In this document: piece by piece, positions 5,486-14,646 of the stretch
Numbering within the stretch: the first letter of the stretch is position 1
How the letters are laid out: each line of letters begins with the position of its first letter
NCBI GenBank assembly: GCA_020025395.1
Contig: JAHHSE010000008.1
Location: forward strand, 1 to 23,347
DNA length: 23,347 nt
Reading direction: 5' to 3'
DNA from: Oscillospiraceae bacterium
Lineage (GTDB): Bacteria; Bacillota; Clostridia; Oscillospirales; Oscillospiraceae
Translations under genes and position numbers: made by a program
The notes under the pieces: model-generated
Databases searched by the model: none
The model's input: the letters and a program-made list of their open reading frames with translations, nothing else
Told to the model about the DNA's origin: nothing

Positions 5486-7699
5486 TCATCCTCCCTCCCC
5501 CCAGGCCGCCAGGCGGGCACGCAGGCCGGAATACCGCCTTTGCTGTCTGTTGTTGGCGGTCATTTTCCCAATGATCCCCTCGTCTCCCACCACCACAAAA
5601 AGCTCCTTGGCTCTGGTGATGGCGGTATAGAGGACCCCGCGGGTCATCAGCATGGGGGCGCCGTCCATCGCGGCCAGAATCACGGCCCGGTACTCGCTCC
5701 CCTGCGCCTTGTGAACGGTCACGGCAAAGGCTGGCTCCAGCTCCCCCAGCATATCCGGCGTGTACTCCACAACTTTGCCCTCAAAATCCACCGTGACATT
5801 GCCCTCCCGGTCAATGCGCAGGATCTGTCCCACATCCCCATTATACATTCCCATGCCGGTGTGTCCGGTTCCCGCCTCCTGCCACATCACATCATAATTG
5901 TTCCGCACCTGCATCACCCGGTCCCCCTCCCGGTAAAGGCGCTCGCCGAACCGCCGCTCCCCCCTTCCCTCCTGGGCGGGGTTGAGGGCCTCTTGAATCA
6001 GCCGGTTTAGGTTTCCGGTCCCGGAGGCATACCGCCGGGTGGGAGAGAGAACCTGAATCTGGTCGGAAGGAATTCCCATTTTCTCCGGGAGGCGGCGGGA
6101 GATCAGGTCCACAATCGCCTCCGCGGTGCGGACCCCGTCCTTTCGGCGAAGGAAGAAGAAATCCCCGGAACGGTTGCCCAGGTCGGGCAGCTCCCCCCCG
6201 TTGACCTTGTGGGCATTTTGGACGATCCCGCTCTCGGCGGCCTGTCGGAAGATCTCGGTCAGCGCCACCATGGGAACCCGATTGGAGCGGATCAGATCAG
6301 AGAGAAGGTTGCCCGGCCCCACCGAGGGGAGCTGATCCGGGTCCCCCACCAGCACCAGACGGCACTCCCCCTTCAGGGCAGCCAGAAGGGCGTGCATGAG
6401 AGGCAGATCCATCATGGAGCTTTCATCCACAATGACGGCATCCGCCTTGAGAGGCTCGTCCTCATCGTGAGCAAAGACCAGCTGACCGGAGCCTGGGTCA
6501 AACTGGGTCTCCAGCAGCCGATGGACGGTGGCGGCCTCCGCCCCGCAAAGCTCCCCCAGCCGCTTGGCGGCCCGTCCGGTGGGGGCTGCCAGAGCGGTTT
6601 CCAGCCCCATAGCGTCAAATAAGGCCAGCACCCCTCTCAAGCAGGTGGTTTTCCCCGTGCCGGGGCCGCCGGTGAGAAGCATGATCCGCCGCTGAGCCGC
6701 CAGAGAGACCGCCCTTCTCTGATCGAGGGCATATGAGAGCCCCTGCTCCTTCTCAATCCGGTCCAGAAGCGTTTCCAGCCCCGGCGGCGGACAAAGCTCC
6801 TCCTGACACATGGAGGCAATCCGCTCCGCCACATAGCACTCGTCAAAATACAGGCGGGAGAGATAGCAGGCCTCCTGACCCGCCACCTGCTCCTCCATGA
6901 TCTCCCCTCGGTCCAGAAGGGCATCCAGCCCCTGCTCCAGACACGCTCCGTCCAGATGGAGAAGCTGGGCGGTGGCCAAAATCAGCTTATTTCTGGGAAG
7001 GAAGGTGTGTCCATTTTCCAGGTTATGGGCCAGCTCGAAGAGGAGGCCGGCCTCCACCCGCTGAGGGTCCTCCCCCTCTACCCCAAGGGAAAGGGCCAAT
7101 TGATCCGCCACCGAGAACGCCACCCCAAACGACTCTTCTGTCAACAGATAGGGGTTGTGCCGCAGAATGTCCAGCGCCCGGTTGCCATAGTTACGGTAAA
7201 GAGGCATGGCCAGTTGGGGAGAAAGCTCCTTGGCGGCCAGAAATTCCAGCAGCAGACGCATCCCCATCTGACGCTGAAAGGCCTCTCCAACCTCTTTGGC
7301 CCGTTTTTTGGTCATCCCCCGGACCTTGGCCAGCCGTTCCGGCTCCTCCTCCAGAATGGTCAATACGGTTTCCCCAAACTCCGCCACCAGATTTTTCGCG
7401 ATGGCGGGACCAATCCCCTTAATGGCCCCGGAGGAGAGATAATCCAGCACGGCCTGTTCCCCCACCGGCATACGACGGGTGACGGTCTCTGCCTTGAACT
7501 GCTGCCCATAGCTGGGGTGGGTCATCCAGCTCCCGGTGACCTGAAGCCCCTCCCCGGGAGAGAGAAAGGGAATGCAGCCTACCACCGTAACCTCTGTCTG
7601 CCCCATGGAAAGGCGCAGTACAGTATAGCCGTTCTCCTCGTTGCGGAAGATGACGACCGAGACAGTGCCTTCCAGTTGTATCAGACTGGTTTCATCCAT
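5486..7699 (-). CDS. recD2: RecD2 family ATP-dependent DNA helicase
   Basis: RecD2 is a 5'-3' superfamily 1B helicase of bacteria lacking RecBCD, linked to replication-fork and repair functions. The 737-residue length is typical. An N-terminal OB-like domain (to about 75) is followed by helix-hairpin-helix motifs (about 88-105 and 122-140), then the motor core: Walker A GGPGTGKT at 344-351, PTGRAAKRL at 373-381, Walker B VDES at 424-427, GDPDQLPSV at 452-460, VTVHKAQGSE at 660-669 and the final YTAITRAKELFVVVGD at 691-706. All motor motifs look intact. The ATG at 7699 lies 6 bases after the upstream stop, with the ribosome binding site GAGG overlapping that stop, so it is coupled to the upstream gene. 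Confidence 0.96.
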   Translation of the reverse strand: MDETSLIQLEGTVSVVIFRNEENGYTVLRLSMGQTEVTVVGCIPFLSPGEGLQVTGSWMTHPSYGQQFKAETVTRRMPVGEQAVLDYLSSGAIKGIGPAIAKNLVAEFGETVLTILEEEPERLAKVRGMTKKRAKEVGEAFQRQMGMRLLLEFLAAKELSPQLAMPLYRNYGNRALDILRHNPYLLTEESFGVAFSVADQLALSLGVEGEDPQRVEAGLLFELAHNLENGHTFLPRNKLILATAQLLHLDGACLEQGLDALLDRGEIMEEQVAGQEACYLSRLYFDECYVAERIASMCQEELCPPPGLETLLDRIEKEQGLSYALDQRRAVSLAAQRRIMLLTGGPGTGKTTCLRGVLALFDAMGLETALAAPTGRAAKRLGELCGAEAATVHRLLETQFDPGSGQLVFAHDEDEPLKADAVIVDESSMMDLPLMHALLAALKGECRLVLVGDPDQLPSVGPGNLLSDLIRSNRVPMVALTEIFRQAAESGIVQNAHKVNGGELPDLGNRSGDFFFLRRKDGVRTAEAIVDLISRRLPEKMGIPSDQIQVLSPTRRYASGTGNLNRLIQEALNPAQEGRGERRFGERLYREGDRVMQVRNNYDVMWQEAGTGHTGMGMYNGDVGQILRIDREGNVTVDFEGKVVEYTPDMLGELEPAFAVTVHKAQGSEYRAVILAAMDGAPMLMTRGVLYTAITRAKELFVVVGDEGIIGKMTANNRQQRRYSGLRARLAAWGEGG

Positions 7700-7705
7700 A
7701 TATCC

Positions 7706-8038
7706 TCACTCCATTTGTACGGGCAGCTCCCCCGGCTTACAGATTTCCAGAAAGGGCCATCGGCGGCACAGATGCTCCGCCACTTGACGCCCCTCCTCAT
7801 TCAGTCCGGCATCCACCAGACAGATGGGACAGGCCGCCAGCTCCTTCCTCCGAAGCCAGAGCAGAGAGGAGACCGTATGTTCCAGTCCGCTCCCGTCCCC
7901 CTCTCCTTTGATGAGAATCATCAGGGGGGCGCCCGGCTCCCCCACCGGGGCCAGCAGCTTTCCAAACAGGACCCAGCCCAGGCAGAGCAGAAGGACCGCC
8001 GCCCCCAGGCCCAGGGTCAGTTCCAGCAGATTTCCCAT
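7706..8038 (-). CDS. Small membrane-anchored protein of unknown function
   Basis: I do not recognise this 110-residue protein. Residues about 5-26 (LELTLGLGAAVLLLCLGWVLFG) form one N-terminal membrane span. The rest is a soluble, probably cytosolic, alpha/beta domain with LMILIKGEGDGSGLEHTVSSLLWL and ACPICLVDAGLNEEGRQVAEHLC, which recalls the start of a nucleotide- or sugar-transferase fold but has no clear catalytic motif. The ATG at 8038 has GGAGG 8 bases upstream; a GTG at 8047 in frame overlaps that binding site and is rejected. It sits between the COG2426 gene and recD2 in an apparent operon. Conserved linkage to recD2 would be worth testing. Confidence 0.8.
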   Translation of the reverse strand: MGNLLELTLGLGAAVLLLCLGWVLFGKLLAPVGEPGAPLMILIKGEGDGSGLEHTVSSLLWLRRKELAACPICLVDAGLNEEGRQVAEHLCRRWPFLEICKPGELPVQME

Positions 8039-8086
8039 CGAAACCACCTCCGTCCCATCTTATGCCCGGGACGGCGGAGGGGTGCC

Positions 8087-8581
8087 TCAGCCTCCGAGGA
8101 GGGCACCCACACCAAAGGAAAGGATACTGATGGCCACACCGGCAATGATTACCCCCGCAACAATGGAGGGGACCGCCTTTCGAAGGGGCATATCCAAAAA
8201 AGCGGCCGCCAGAGCCCCGGTCCAGGCCCCGGTGCCGGGGAGGGGGACCGCCACAAAAAGCATGAGACCCAGATATTTGTATTTGGTCACCTTTTTGCCC
8301 TTCAGATGGGCCTTAGCCTCCATTCGGTCCACCAGACGGTCCAGCTTGGGAATCCGATTGCGCATCCACTGAAAGATCCGCCGTATGTAGACGATAATAA
8401 AGGGGACGGGAATCAGATTTCCCACCACACTCGCAAAAAAAGTGGGCCAAATGTCCAGTCCCAGCACATTGTACCCAAAGGGAATCCCACCCCTCAGCTC
8501 AATCACCGGGACCATGGAAACCAGAAGGGTGAACGCCATCTTTCCCAGTCCGGTTCCGGTGAGCCATGCCATGATATCCAA
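8087..8581 (-). CDS. COG2426 / small multidrug export family membrane protein
   Basis: This 164-residue integral membrane protein matches the family annotated as putative small multi-drug export protein (PF06695). Its N-terminal half holds LLVSMVPVIELRGGIPFGY, a hallmark of the family, and it has about four hydrophobic spans with a basic loop at about 67-104 (YIRRIFQWMRNRIPKL to KKVTKYKY). LFVAVPLPGTGAWTGAL is a second conserved block. The re-entrant-like PLPGTGAW region resembles the DedA superfamily. Actual drug transport is not well established. The start appears to be TTG at 8581, as AGGAGG lies 8 bases before it; the next ATG (8572) is 17 bases away. It heads an operon with the small unknown and recD2. 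Confidence 0.88.
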   Translation of the reverse strand: MDIMAWLTGTGLGKMAFTLLVSMVPVIELRGGIPFGYNVLGLDIWPTFFASVVGNLIPVPFIIVYIRRIFQWMRNRIPKLDRLVDRMEAKAHLKGKKVTKYKYLGLMLFVAVPLPGTGAWTGALAAAFLDMPLRKAVPSIVAGVIIAGVAISILSFGVGALLGG

Positions 8582-8594
8582 ATAAAGTTCCTCC

Positions 8595-8608
8595 TAAAAT
8601 CGATTTTA
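8595..8608. other. Short perfect palindrome upstream of the COG2426 gene
   Basis: TAAAATCGATTTTA is a 14-bp perfect palindrome about 15 bases upstream of the TTG start. It could be an operator or chance in an AT-rich gap. No good promoter pair is visible around it. Confidence 0.25.
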
Positions 8609-8615
8609 TCTATGT

Positions 8616-8636
8616 AGACCCGGATTCGGGTCTTTT
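8616..8636. terminator. Hairpin between uvrA and the COG2426 gene
   Basis: AGACCCG-GATT-CGGGTCT forms a 7-bp stem with a 4-base loop, 8 bases after the uvrA stop. The T-tract (TTTT) follows only on the plus strand. For uvrA (minus strand) the hairpin is followed by ACATAG, so termination may be incomplete and allow read-through into the COG2426-recD2 operon. Confidence 0.45.
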
Positions 8637-8643
8637 AAGATGA

Positions 8644-11472
8644 TTATTTTGTTAGAATCTTCGCCAGATACCGCCCTGTATAGGAGGCCTCGCAGGCGGC
8701 AACCTCCTCCGGCGTACCCACACAGACCACGCGGCCTCCCCCGTCTCCTCCCTCCGGACCCAGATCAATGAGATGGTCCGCTGTCTTAATCACATCCAGA
8801 TTATGCTCAATGACCACCACTGTATTGCCTGTATCCACCAGACGCTGAAGCACCTGAATCAGCTGGTGGACATCGGCGGTGTGCAGACCGGTGGTAGGCT
8901 CATCCAGAATATAGATGGTAGAGCCGGTGGATCGCTTGGCCAGCTCGGTGGCCAGCTTGACCCGCTGGGCCTCCCCCCCGGAGAGGGTCGTGGAGGCCTG
9001 TCCCAGCTTCACATAGGAGAGACCCACATCGTAGAGGGTGCGAAGCCGATTATACAGGCGGGGGATGTTCTCAAAGAAGGGCATGGCCTCATCCACCGTC
9101 ATCTCCAGCACCTCATAGATATTCTTCCCCTTATATCGGACCTCCAGAGTCTCACGATTGTACCGCTTTCCCTTGCAGACCTCACAGGGAACATAGATGT
9201 CGGGAAGAAAGTGCATCTCGATTTTCAGAAGACCGTCCCCGGCGCAGGCCTCACACCGTCCTCCCCGTACATTGAAGGAAAAACGCCCCGGACTGTATCC
9301 CCGGCTCTTGGCATCCGGGGTGGCGGCAAACAGCTCCCGAATGTCGTTGAACAGGCCGGTATAGGTGGCCGGGTTGGAGCGGGGGGTCCGGCCGATGGGG
9401 GACTGGTCAATGTCGATGACCTTGTCCAAATGCTCCAGCCCCTCGATTCCGTCATGCTTTCCCGGTCTCACCTTGGCCCGGTTCAGCTCCGCCGCCAGCT
9501 TTTTATAGAGAATCTCGTTGACAAAGCTGGATTTTCCCGAACCGGAAACCCCTGTGACGCAGGTGAAGGTCCCCAGGGGGATGGAAACATCGATGTGCTT
9601 CAAATTGTTCTCCGCCGCCCCCCGGACGGTGAGGAAAGAGCCGTTGCCCGCTCTGCGGTGTTCCGGCACAGGGACCTTTCTTCTGCCTGAGAGATAGTCC
9701 CCCGTGATGGAGCCGGGGGTATCCATAACCTCCTGTGCGGTCCCCGCCGCCACCACCTGCCCCCCATGCACTCCCGCGCCGGGGCCGATATCCACAATAT
9801 AGTCGGCGGCCCGCATGGTGTCCTCATCATGCTCCACCACCAAAAGGGTATTGCCCAGATCCCGCAGCCGCTTCATGGTCGCGAGGAGCATATCGTTGTC
9901 CCTCTGGTGCAGGCCGATGGAGGGCTCGTCCAAAATATAGAGCACCCCCATGAGGGAAGAGCCGATCTGGGTGGCCAGCCGGATTCTCTGACTCTCCCCT
10001 CCCGACAGGGTCCCGGCCTGACGGGACAGCGTGAGATACTGGAGGCCCACCGAGCTGAGAAAGCCAAGCCGCTCCTTAATCTCCTTGATGATCCGTTCCG
10101 CGATCATCCACTGGGTGGGACTGAACTTCAGGGTATCCAAAAAGGCCAGAGCATCGGTCACAGACTTTTGACAGAAGTCGTCAATGGAGATCCCCCCCAC
10201 GGTCACCGCCAGGGATTCCTTTCTCAGCCGCCTCCCTTCGCAGTCCGGGCAGGGACGCTCCGACATACACTCCTCCAGCTCCCGGCGGACCGAATCCGAC
10301 TGGGTTTCATGGTAGCGGCGCTCCAGATTGTTGACCACTCCTTCAAAGGCCTGCTGAAAACTCCCCTTTCCGTTTTCCCTCTCATAGGTCAGCTTCAGCT
10401 TCTCCCCCCTGGTCCCATAGAGAATCACGTCCAGCACCTGAGGGGGCAGCTTTTTCACCGGGGTGCTGAGCTTAAACCCATAGCGCTTGGCCAGGGCGTC
10501 AAAATACATTCGGGAGATTCCGTCCCCCTTGATGTTGTTCCATCCGGAGGCGGTAATGGCGCCCTCCAGAATGGAGAGGTCCGGGTTGGGGATCAGGAGG
10601 GCGGGGTCCACCTTCAGCTGAGAGCCCAGCCCGGTGCAGGTGGGGCAGGCTCCAAAGGGATTGTTAAAGGAGAACATCCGGGGGGTCAGCTCCTCGATGG
10701 AAACCCCGCAGTCCTCACAGGCATAGTTCTGGGAGAAGAGGATGTCTCTGTCCTCCCCCACAATGTTGAAGAGGACAATTCCCCCCGCCAGGGCGGAGGC
10801 GGTCTCCACGGAATCCGTGAGCCGTCGGACCACATCCTCCTTGATGACCAGCCGATCCACCACCACATCAATGTGGTGCTTCTTGTTCTTATCCAGCTTG
10901 ATCTCCTCGGTAAGCTCATACATGGAGCCGTCCACCCGGACCCGGACATAGCCGGATTTCCGGGCATCCTCAAAAATCTTGGCGTGTTCTCCCTTTTTCC
11001 CTCGAATGACCGGGGCCATGACCTGAATCCGGGTAGCCTCCGGAAAGGCCATGACCTGATCGATAATCTGGTCGATGGTCTGCTGACGGATCTCCTTTCC
11101 GCAGCTGGGACAGTGGGGAGTCCCCACCCTGGCCCAGAGAAGGCGGAGATAGTCGTAAATCTCCGTCACCGTTCCCACGGTGGACCGGGGGTTTTTGGAG
11201 GTGGTCTTCTGATCGATGGAAATGGCGGGAGAGAGGCCGTCAATATAATCCACATCCGGCTTCTCCATCTGACCCAGAAACATTCGGGCATAGGAGGAGA
11301 GACTTTCCACATAGCGGCGCTGGCCCTCTGCGTAAATGGTCTCAAAGGCCAAGGAGGATTTTCCAGAGCCGGACAGTCCGGTGAGGACCACCAGCCTGTC
11401 ACGGGGAATCTCCACATCGATGTTTTTCAGGTTGTTTTCTCTGGCGCCTTTGACAAAAATATGGTCGAGCAT
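8644..11472 (-). CDS. uvrA: UvrABC system protein A (excinuclease ATPase)
   Basis: UvrA finds bulky DNA lesions and loads UvrB in nucleotide excision repair. The 942-residue product has the two tandem ABC modules of the family: Walker A GLSGSGKSS at 32-40 and GVSGSGKSS in the second half, and signatures LSGGESQRIRLA and LSGGEAQRVKLA, each followed by an ILDEP Walker B. Zinc-binding cysteine sets are visible: CEDC/CPTC at 252-279 and CEAC/CEVC around 740-765. Every key motif looks intact. The ATG at 11472 has GGAG 7 bases upstream; an open frame extends 39 codons further, into the aldo-keto reductase gene, and is not used. It follows the reductase gene by 43 bases and is the last gene of the uvrB-led unit. 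Confidence 0.98.
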   Translation of the reverse strand: MLDHIFVKGARENNLKNIDVEIPRDRLVVLTGLSGSGKSSLAFETIYAEGQRRYVESLSSYARMFLGQMEKPDVDYIDGLSPAISIDQKTTSKNPRSTVGTVTEIYDYLRLLWARVGTPHCPSCGKEIRQQTIDQIIDQVMAFPEATRIQVMAPVIRGKKGEHAKIFEDARKSGYVRVRVDGSMYELTEEIKLDKNKKHHIDVVVDRLVIKEDVVRRLTDSVETASALAGGIVLFNIVGEDRDILFSQNYACEDCGVSIEELTPRMFSFNNPFGACPTCTGLGSQLKVDPALLIPNPDLSILEGAITASGWNNIKGDGISRMYFDALAKRYGFKLSTPVKKLPPQVLDVILYGTRGEKLKLTYERENGKGSFQQAFEGVVNNLERRYHETQSDSVRRELEECMSERPCPDCEGRRLRKESLAVTVGGISIDDFCQKSVTDALAFLDTLKFSPTQWMIAERIIKEIKERLGFLSSVGLQYLTLSRQAGTLSGGESQRIRLATQIGSSLMGVLYILDEPSIGLHQRDNDMLLATMKRLRDLGNTLLVVEHDEDTMRAADYIVDIGPGAGVHGGQVVAAGTAQEVMDTPGSITGDYLSGRRKVPVPEHRRAGNGSFLTVRGAAENNLKHIDVSIPLGTFTCVTGVSGSGKSSFVNEILYKKLAAELNRAKVRPGKHDGIEGLEHLDKVIDIDQSPIGRTPRSNPATYTGLFNDIRELFAATPDAKSRGYSPGRFSFNVRGGRCEACAGDGLLKIEMHFLPDIYVPCEVCKGKRYNRETLEVRYKGKNIYEVLEMTVDEAMPFFENIPRLYNRLRTLYDVGLSYVKLGQASTTLSGGEAQRVKLATELAKRSTGSTIYILDEPTTGLHTADVHQLIQVLQRLVDTGNTVVVIEHNLDVIKTADHLIDLGPEGGDGGGRVVCVGTPEEVAACEASYTGRYLAKILTK

Positions 11473-11515
11473 AGATGTTCTCCTTTTTTGCGTTTCCACG
11501 GTCAGGGATGGACCC

Positions 11516-12529
11516 TTAGTATCCAAAGTCCTCCGCCGCCCCTTTGAGCATGGTCCGAATGGGCAGGTCATAGGGACAGCGGGTCTCACACACCCCGCAT
11601 CGGACGCATTCCCCGGCGTGATGGGCCATGCCCCGATACCGCTCCCTAGCCCAGTCGGACAGGCCGTATTTTCTCAGATAGTTCACCATGAGGAAGGTTC
11701 CGGGAATGTCAATTCCTCTGGTGCAGGGCGCGCAGTAATTGCACCGGCGGCAGAAGCTGCCCCCTAATTCCTTCCTGATCTCTTCACATCTGGCCTTTTC
11801 CTCTTGGGTGAGCGGGGTGAGATGCTCCGCCACACGGGCGTTGCGCTCCACCTCCTCCACCGAGCCCATCCCCGGAATGGCAATGTCGCAGACCCCGGCC
11901 TCCGCAAGGAAGCGGAGGGCCAGGTCCCAGTCCTCCAGATTTCCCCCGGCCAGAGGCTTCATGGCGATGGTCCCCATTCCCTTTTCCCGTGCCTGACGGA
12001 GAACCCCCTCTCCATGAAGCTCCACAATATTAAAGGGGAACATCACGGTCTCAATCTCCCGGCTATGGTGTTCCACCAGCGCCTTCAAAGCATCCAGACT
12101 GTGGACGGTGGCCCCGATGTGTCCGATCCGCCCCGCCTCCCTGGCCTCCTTCAGAGCCTTGCAGGCCCCCTCCGGTCCGAAGACCGTGGAAAAGTCCCTG
12201 AGGGGCAGATTGTGGATTTGGTAGACATCGATATAGTCCGTCCGGAGGTTTTTCAGGCTGATCTGAATGTCCCTCTTCATGGTCTCATAATCCCGGCTCA
12301 TGGACTTGGTGGCCAGGACGAATTTCTCCCGACGGCCTTTCAGCGCCTTGCCCAGATACGCCTCCGAGACGGTATACCCTCTGGCGGTGTCAATATAGTT
12401 GATCCCATGCCGTTCCAGAGCGTCCACCACCGCCATGGTATTGGCGGCGTCGGACCGCTGTATGGGAATGCCGCCAAAGGAGATCACGGCACAGGAAAGC
12501 CCGGTTCTCCCCAGTTCTGCATACTCCAT
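11516..12529 (-). CDS. Aldo/keto reductase with C-terminal 4Fe-4S domain
   Basis: This 337-residue protein joins an NADPH-dependent aldo/keto reductase barrel to a ferredoxin-like tail. The catalytic tetrad is visible as D47, Y52, K75 and H106 (YIDTARGYTVSE, LATKS, QIHN). The tail has two cysteine quartets: C260, C263, C266, C269 and C308, C311, C314, C318, the latter in CVRCGVCETRCPYDLPI, expected to carry Fe-S clusters. The substrate is unknown; Fe-S reductases of this kind (COG1453) are common in anaerobes. The ATG at 12529 has AGGAG 9 bases upstream. It sits between uvrB (76-base gap) and uvrA (43-base gap) in the same direction, an unusual place since uvrB and uvrA are usually adjacent in Firmicutes. 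Confidence 0.95.
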   Translation of the reverse strand: MEYAELGRTGLSCAVISFGGIPIQRSDAANTMAVVDALERHGINYIDTARGYTVSEAYLGKALKGRREKFVLATKSMSRDYETMKRDIQISLKNLRTDYIDVYQIHNLPLRDFSTVFGPEGACKALKEAREAGRIGHIGATVHSLDALKALVEHHSREIETVMFPFNIVELHGEGVLRQAREKGMGTIAMKPLAGGNLEDWDLALRFLAEAGVCDIAIPGMGSVEEVERNARVAEHLTPLTQEEKARCEEIRKELGGSFCRRCNYCAPCTRGIDIPGTFLMVNYLRKYGLSDWARERYRGMAHHAGECVRCGVCETRCPYDLPIRTMLKGAAEDFGY

Positions 12530-12605
12530 GTTTGATGTCTCCTCTTCTCTTCTTTGGAAAGCGCCGGAAGGGGCCGGATTTTGAACCCGCCGGAAAGGGA
12601 CAGGC

Positions 12606-14573
12606 TCAATTTTCTCCCTTCAGCTTAATGATCCGGTCCCGAAGCAGGGCGGCATATTCAAATTCCAGCATTTTTGCCGCCTCCTTCATCTCTTTTTCCA
12701 GCTTTTCAATGGCCTCCATTCGCTGGGCCCTGGTCAGGGTCTTCCCCTCGTAGACCTTTCCGTCCTCGGTGGCGTCCTTGGAGATCTCGATGAGATCCCG
12801 CACCGATTTGATCACGGTTTTGGGGACGATTCCATGGGCCTGATTATAGGCATCCTGAAGCTGCCGGCGGCGCTCGGTCTCCCCAATGGAGGCCTGCATG
12901 GAGGGGGTCATCCGATCGGCGTACATGATGACCAGGCCGTCGGCATTCCGGGCGGCACGGCCGATGGTCTGGATCAGGGAGGTCTCACTGCGGAGGAAGC
13001 CCTCCTTGTCCGCGTCCAGAATGGCCACCAGACTCACCTCGGGAAGGTCCAGCCCCTCCCGAAGCAGGTTGATTCCGATCAGCACATCAAAGACCCCCAG
13101 CCGCAGATCCCGGATGATCTCCTGCCGCTGTATGGTATCAATGTCGTGGTGCATATACCGGACCTTGATCCCCGCGTCCTTGAGATAATCGGTAAGGTCC
13201 TCCGCCATCTTCTTGGTGAGGGTGGTAATCAGGACCCGCTCCTTCTTGGGGATGCGCCCATTGATCTCTTCAATCAAATCATCGATTTGTCCCTCCACAG
13301 GCCGAACCTCGATTCGGGGGTCCAGCAGTCCGGTGGGCCTGATCACCTGCTCCACGATTTGACCGGACCGCTCCCGCTCATAGGTGCCGGGGGTTGCCGA
13401 GACATAGACCACCTGGTTGATCCGCGCCTCAAACTCCTCGAATTTCAGGGGGCGGTTGTCATAGGCGCAGGGAAGGCGGAAGCCGTAATCCACCAGGCTG
13501 TTTTTTCTGGCCCGATCCCCGTTGTACATGGCCCGCACCTGGGGAAGGGTCACATGGCTCTCATCGATGAAGAGGAGAAAGTCCTTGGGAAAATAATCCA
13601 AAAGGGTCATGGGAGGTGACCCCGCCGGACGCCCCGCGATGACCCTGGAGTAGTTTTCGATCCCGGTGCAGTAGCCCAGCTCCTGGATCATCTCCACATC
13701 ATACATGGTGCGCTGTTTGATCCTCTGGGCCTCCACCAGCATCTGATTGCTCTCGAAAAAGGCCACCTGCCCCTCCAGCTCCCGATAGATCTCCTGGACA
13801 GCGGCCGCCATCTTCTCCGGGGTGGAGACATAGTGGCTGGCGGGGTAGATGGCCACATGGTTGAGGACCCGTGTGGGGGTTCCGGTGACCACGCTGATCT
13901 CACTGATCCGGTCAATCTCATCCCCGAAAAACTCCACCCGAATGGCGGTGTCGTGGGAGTAGACCGGAAAAATCTCCACCGTATCCCCCCGGACCCTGAA
14001 CATATTTCGGTCAAAGGCGATATCATTGCGCTCATAGCGGATCTCCACCAGCTTTTTGAGCAGGTCATCCCGTTTCTTTTCCATGCCGGGACGGAGGGAG
14101 ATCACCATGTTGGCGTAGTCGATGGGGTCTCCCAATCCATAGATGCAGGAGACCGAGGAGACCACGATCACATCCCTCCGCTCCGACAGGGAGGCGGTGG
14201 CGGAATGGCGCAGACGCTCAATCTCATCATTGACAGCGGAATCCTTTTCAATGAAGGTATCGGTGTGGGGGATATAGGCCTCCGGCTGATAGTAGTCGTA
14301 GTAGGAGACGAAATACTCCACCGCATTGTTGGGAAAAAACTCCTTAAATTCCGCGCAGAGCTGGGCCGCCAGGGTCTTATTGTGGGCCAGGACCAGGGTG
14401 GGCCGCCGGACCCGCTCGATCACCTTTGCCATGGTAAAGGTCTTTCCCGATCCGGTGACCCCCAGCAGGGCCTGCTCACTCAGTCCGTTTTCAATTCCGG
14501 CCGCCAGCGCCTCGATGGCCTGGGGCTGATCCCCCGCCGGCTGATAGGCGCTCACCACTTCAAATTCCGGCAT
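12606..14573 (-). CDS. uvrB: UvrABC system protein B
   Basis: UvrB verifies DNA damage and recruits UvrC. The 655-residue product shows Walker A GVTGSGKT at 38-45, the strand-separating beta-hairpin region YYDYYQPEAYIPHTDTF at 91-107, DESH in the Walker B motif, QTIGRAARN as the helicase motif VI, and the C-terminal UVR helix pair (MEAIEKLEKEMKEAAKMLEFEYAALLRD) that contacts UvrC. Length is normal. The ATG at 14573 follows GGGGGAGAAGG; the open frame continues six codons to a TTG that is unlikely. It has its own strong promoter at 14609-14637 with a near-LexA box over the start region, and leads the uvrB, reductase, uvrA unit. Confidence 0.98.
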   Translation of the reverse strand: MPEFEVVSAYQPAGDQPQAIEALAAGIENGLSEQALLGVTGSGKTFTMAKVIERVRRPTLVLAHNKTLAAQLCAEFKEFFPNNAVEYFVSYYDYYQPEAYIPHTDTFIEKDSAVNDEIERLRHSATASLSERRDVIVVSSVSCIYGLGDPIDYANMVISLRPGMEKKRDDLLKKLVEIRYERNDIAFDRNMFRVRGDTVEIFPVYSHDTAIRVEFFGDEIDRISEISVVTGTPTRVLNHVAIYPASHYVSTPEKMAAAVQEIYRELEGQVAFFESNQMLVEAQRIKQRTMYDVEMIQELGYCTGIENYSRVIAGRPAGSPPMTLLDYFPKDFLLFIDESHVTLPQVRAMYNGDRARKNSLVDYGFRLPCAYDNRPLKFEEFEARINQVVYVSATPGTYERERSGQIVEQVIRPTGLLDPRIEVRPVEGQIDDLIEEINGRIPKKERVLITTLTKKMAEDLTDYLKDAGIKVRYMHHDIDTIQRQEIIRDLRLGVFDVLIGINLLREGLDLPEVSLVAILDADKEGFLRSETSLIQTIGRAARNADGLVIMYADRMTPSMQASIGETERRRQLQDAYNQAHGIVPKTVIKSVRDLIEISKDATEDGKVYEGKTLTRAQRMEAIEKLEKEMKEAAKMLEFEYAALLRDRIIKLKGEN

Positions 14574-14589
14574 CCTTCTCCCCCCTGTC

Positions 14590-14601
14590 AAACAACTGTT
14601 C
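14590..14601. promoter_or_regulatory. Near-consensus LexA (SOS) box at uvrB
   Basis: On the minus strand GAACAGTTGTTT matches the Firmicute LexA pattern GAAC-N4-GTTC with one mismatch. It lies just downstream of the uvrB -10 box, spanning the early transcribed region, a normal LexA position. SOS induction of uvrB is well known in the phylum, which supports the call. Confidence 0.55.
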
Positions 14602-14608
14602 TTTCCTT

Positions 14609-14637
14609 ATTATATAGAAACAAATGTGCCATTTCAA
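14609..14637 (-). promoter_or_regulatory. Promoter of the uvrB unit
   Basis: TTGAAA (14632-14637) and TATAAT (14609-14614) on the minus strand are 17 bases apart. It is placed in the 73-base gap between radC and uvrB, so uvrB does not depend on read-through from pyrE-radC. Confidence 0.8.
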
Positions 14638-14646
14638 CCCTTACTT

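Noticed and set aside
6956..8617. 553-codon open frame on the plus strand, opposite recD2 and the two genes upstream of it
   Set aside because: It is antisense to three convincing genes, has low-complexity His/Gln/Gly/Pro-rich composition and no family motif. Long antisense frames are common in GC-rich genes.
9766..11547. 593-codon open frame opposite uvrA
   Set aside because: Antisense shadow of a fully intact uvrA; composition follows the reverse-complement codons and no motif is seen.
12565..12590. T-arm-like string (GGTTCAAAATCC on the minus strand) between uvrB and the reductase gene
   Set aside because: The arms flanking the loop do not pair, and no acceptor, D or anticodon stem is nearby, so it is not a tRNA or clear remnant.
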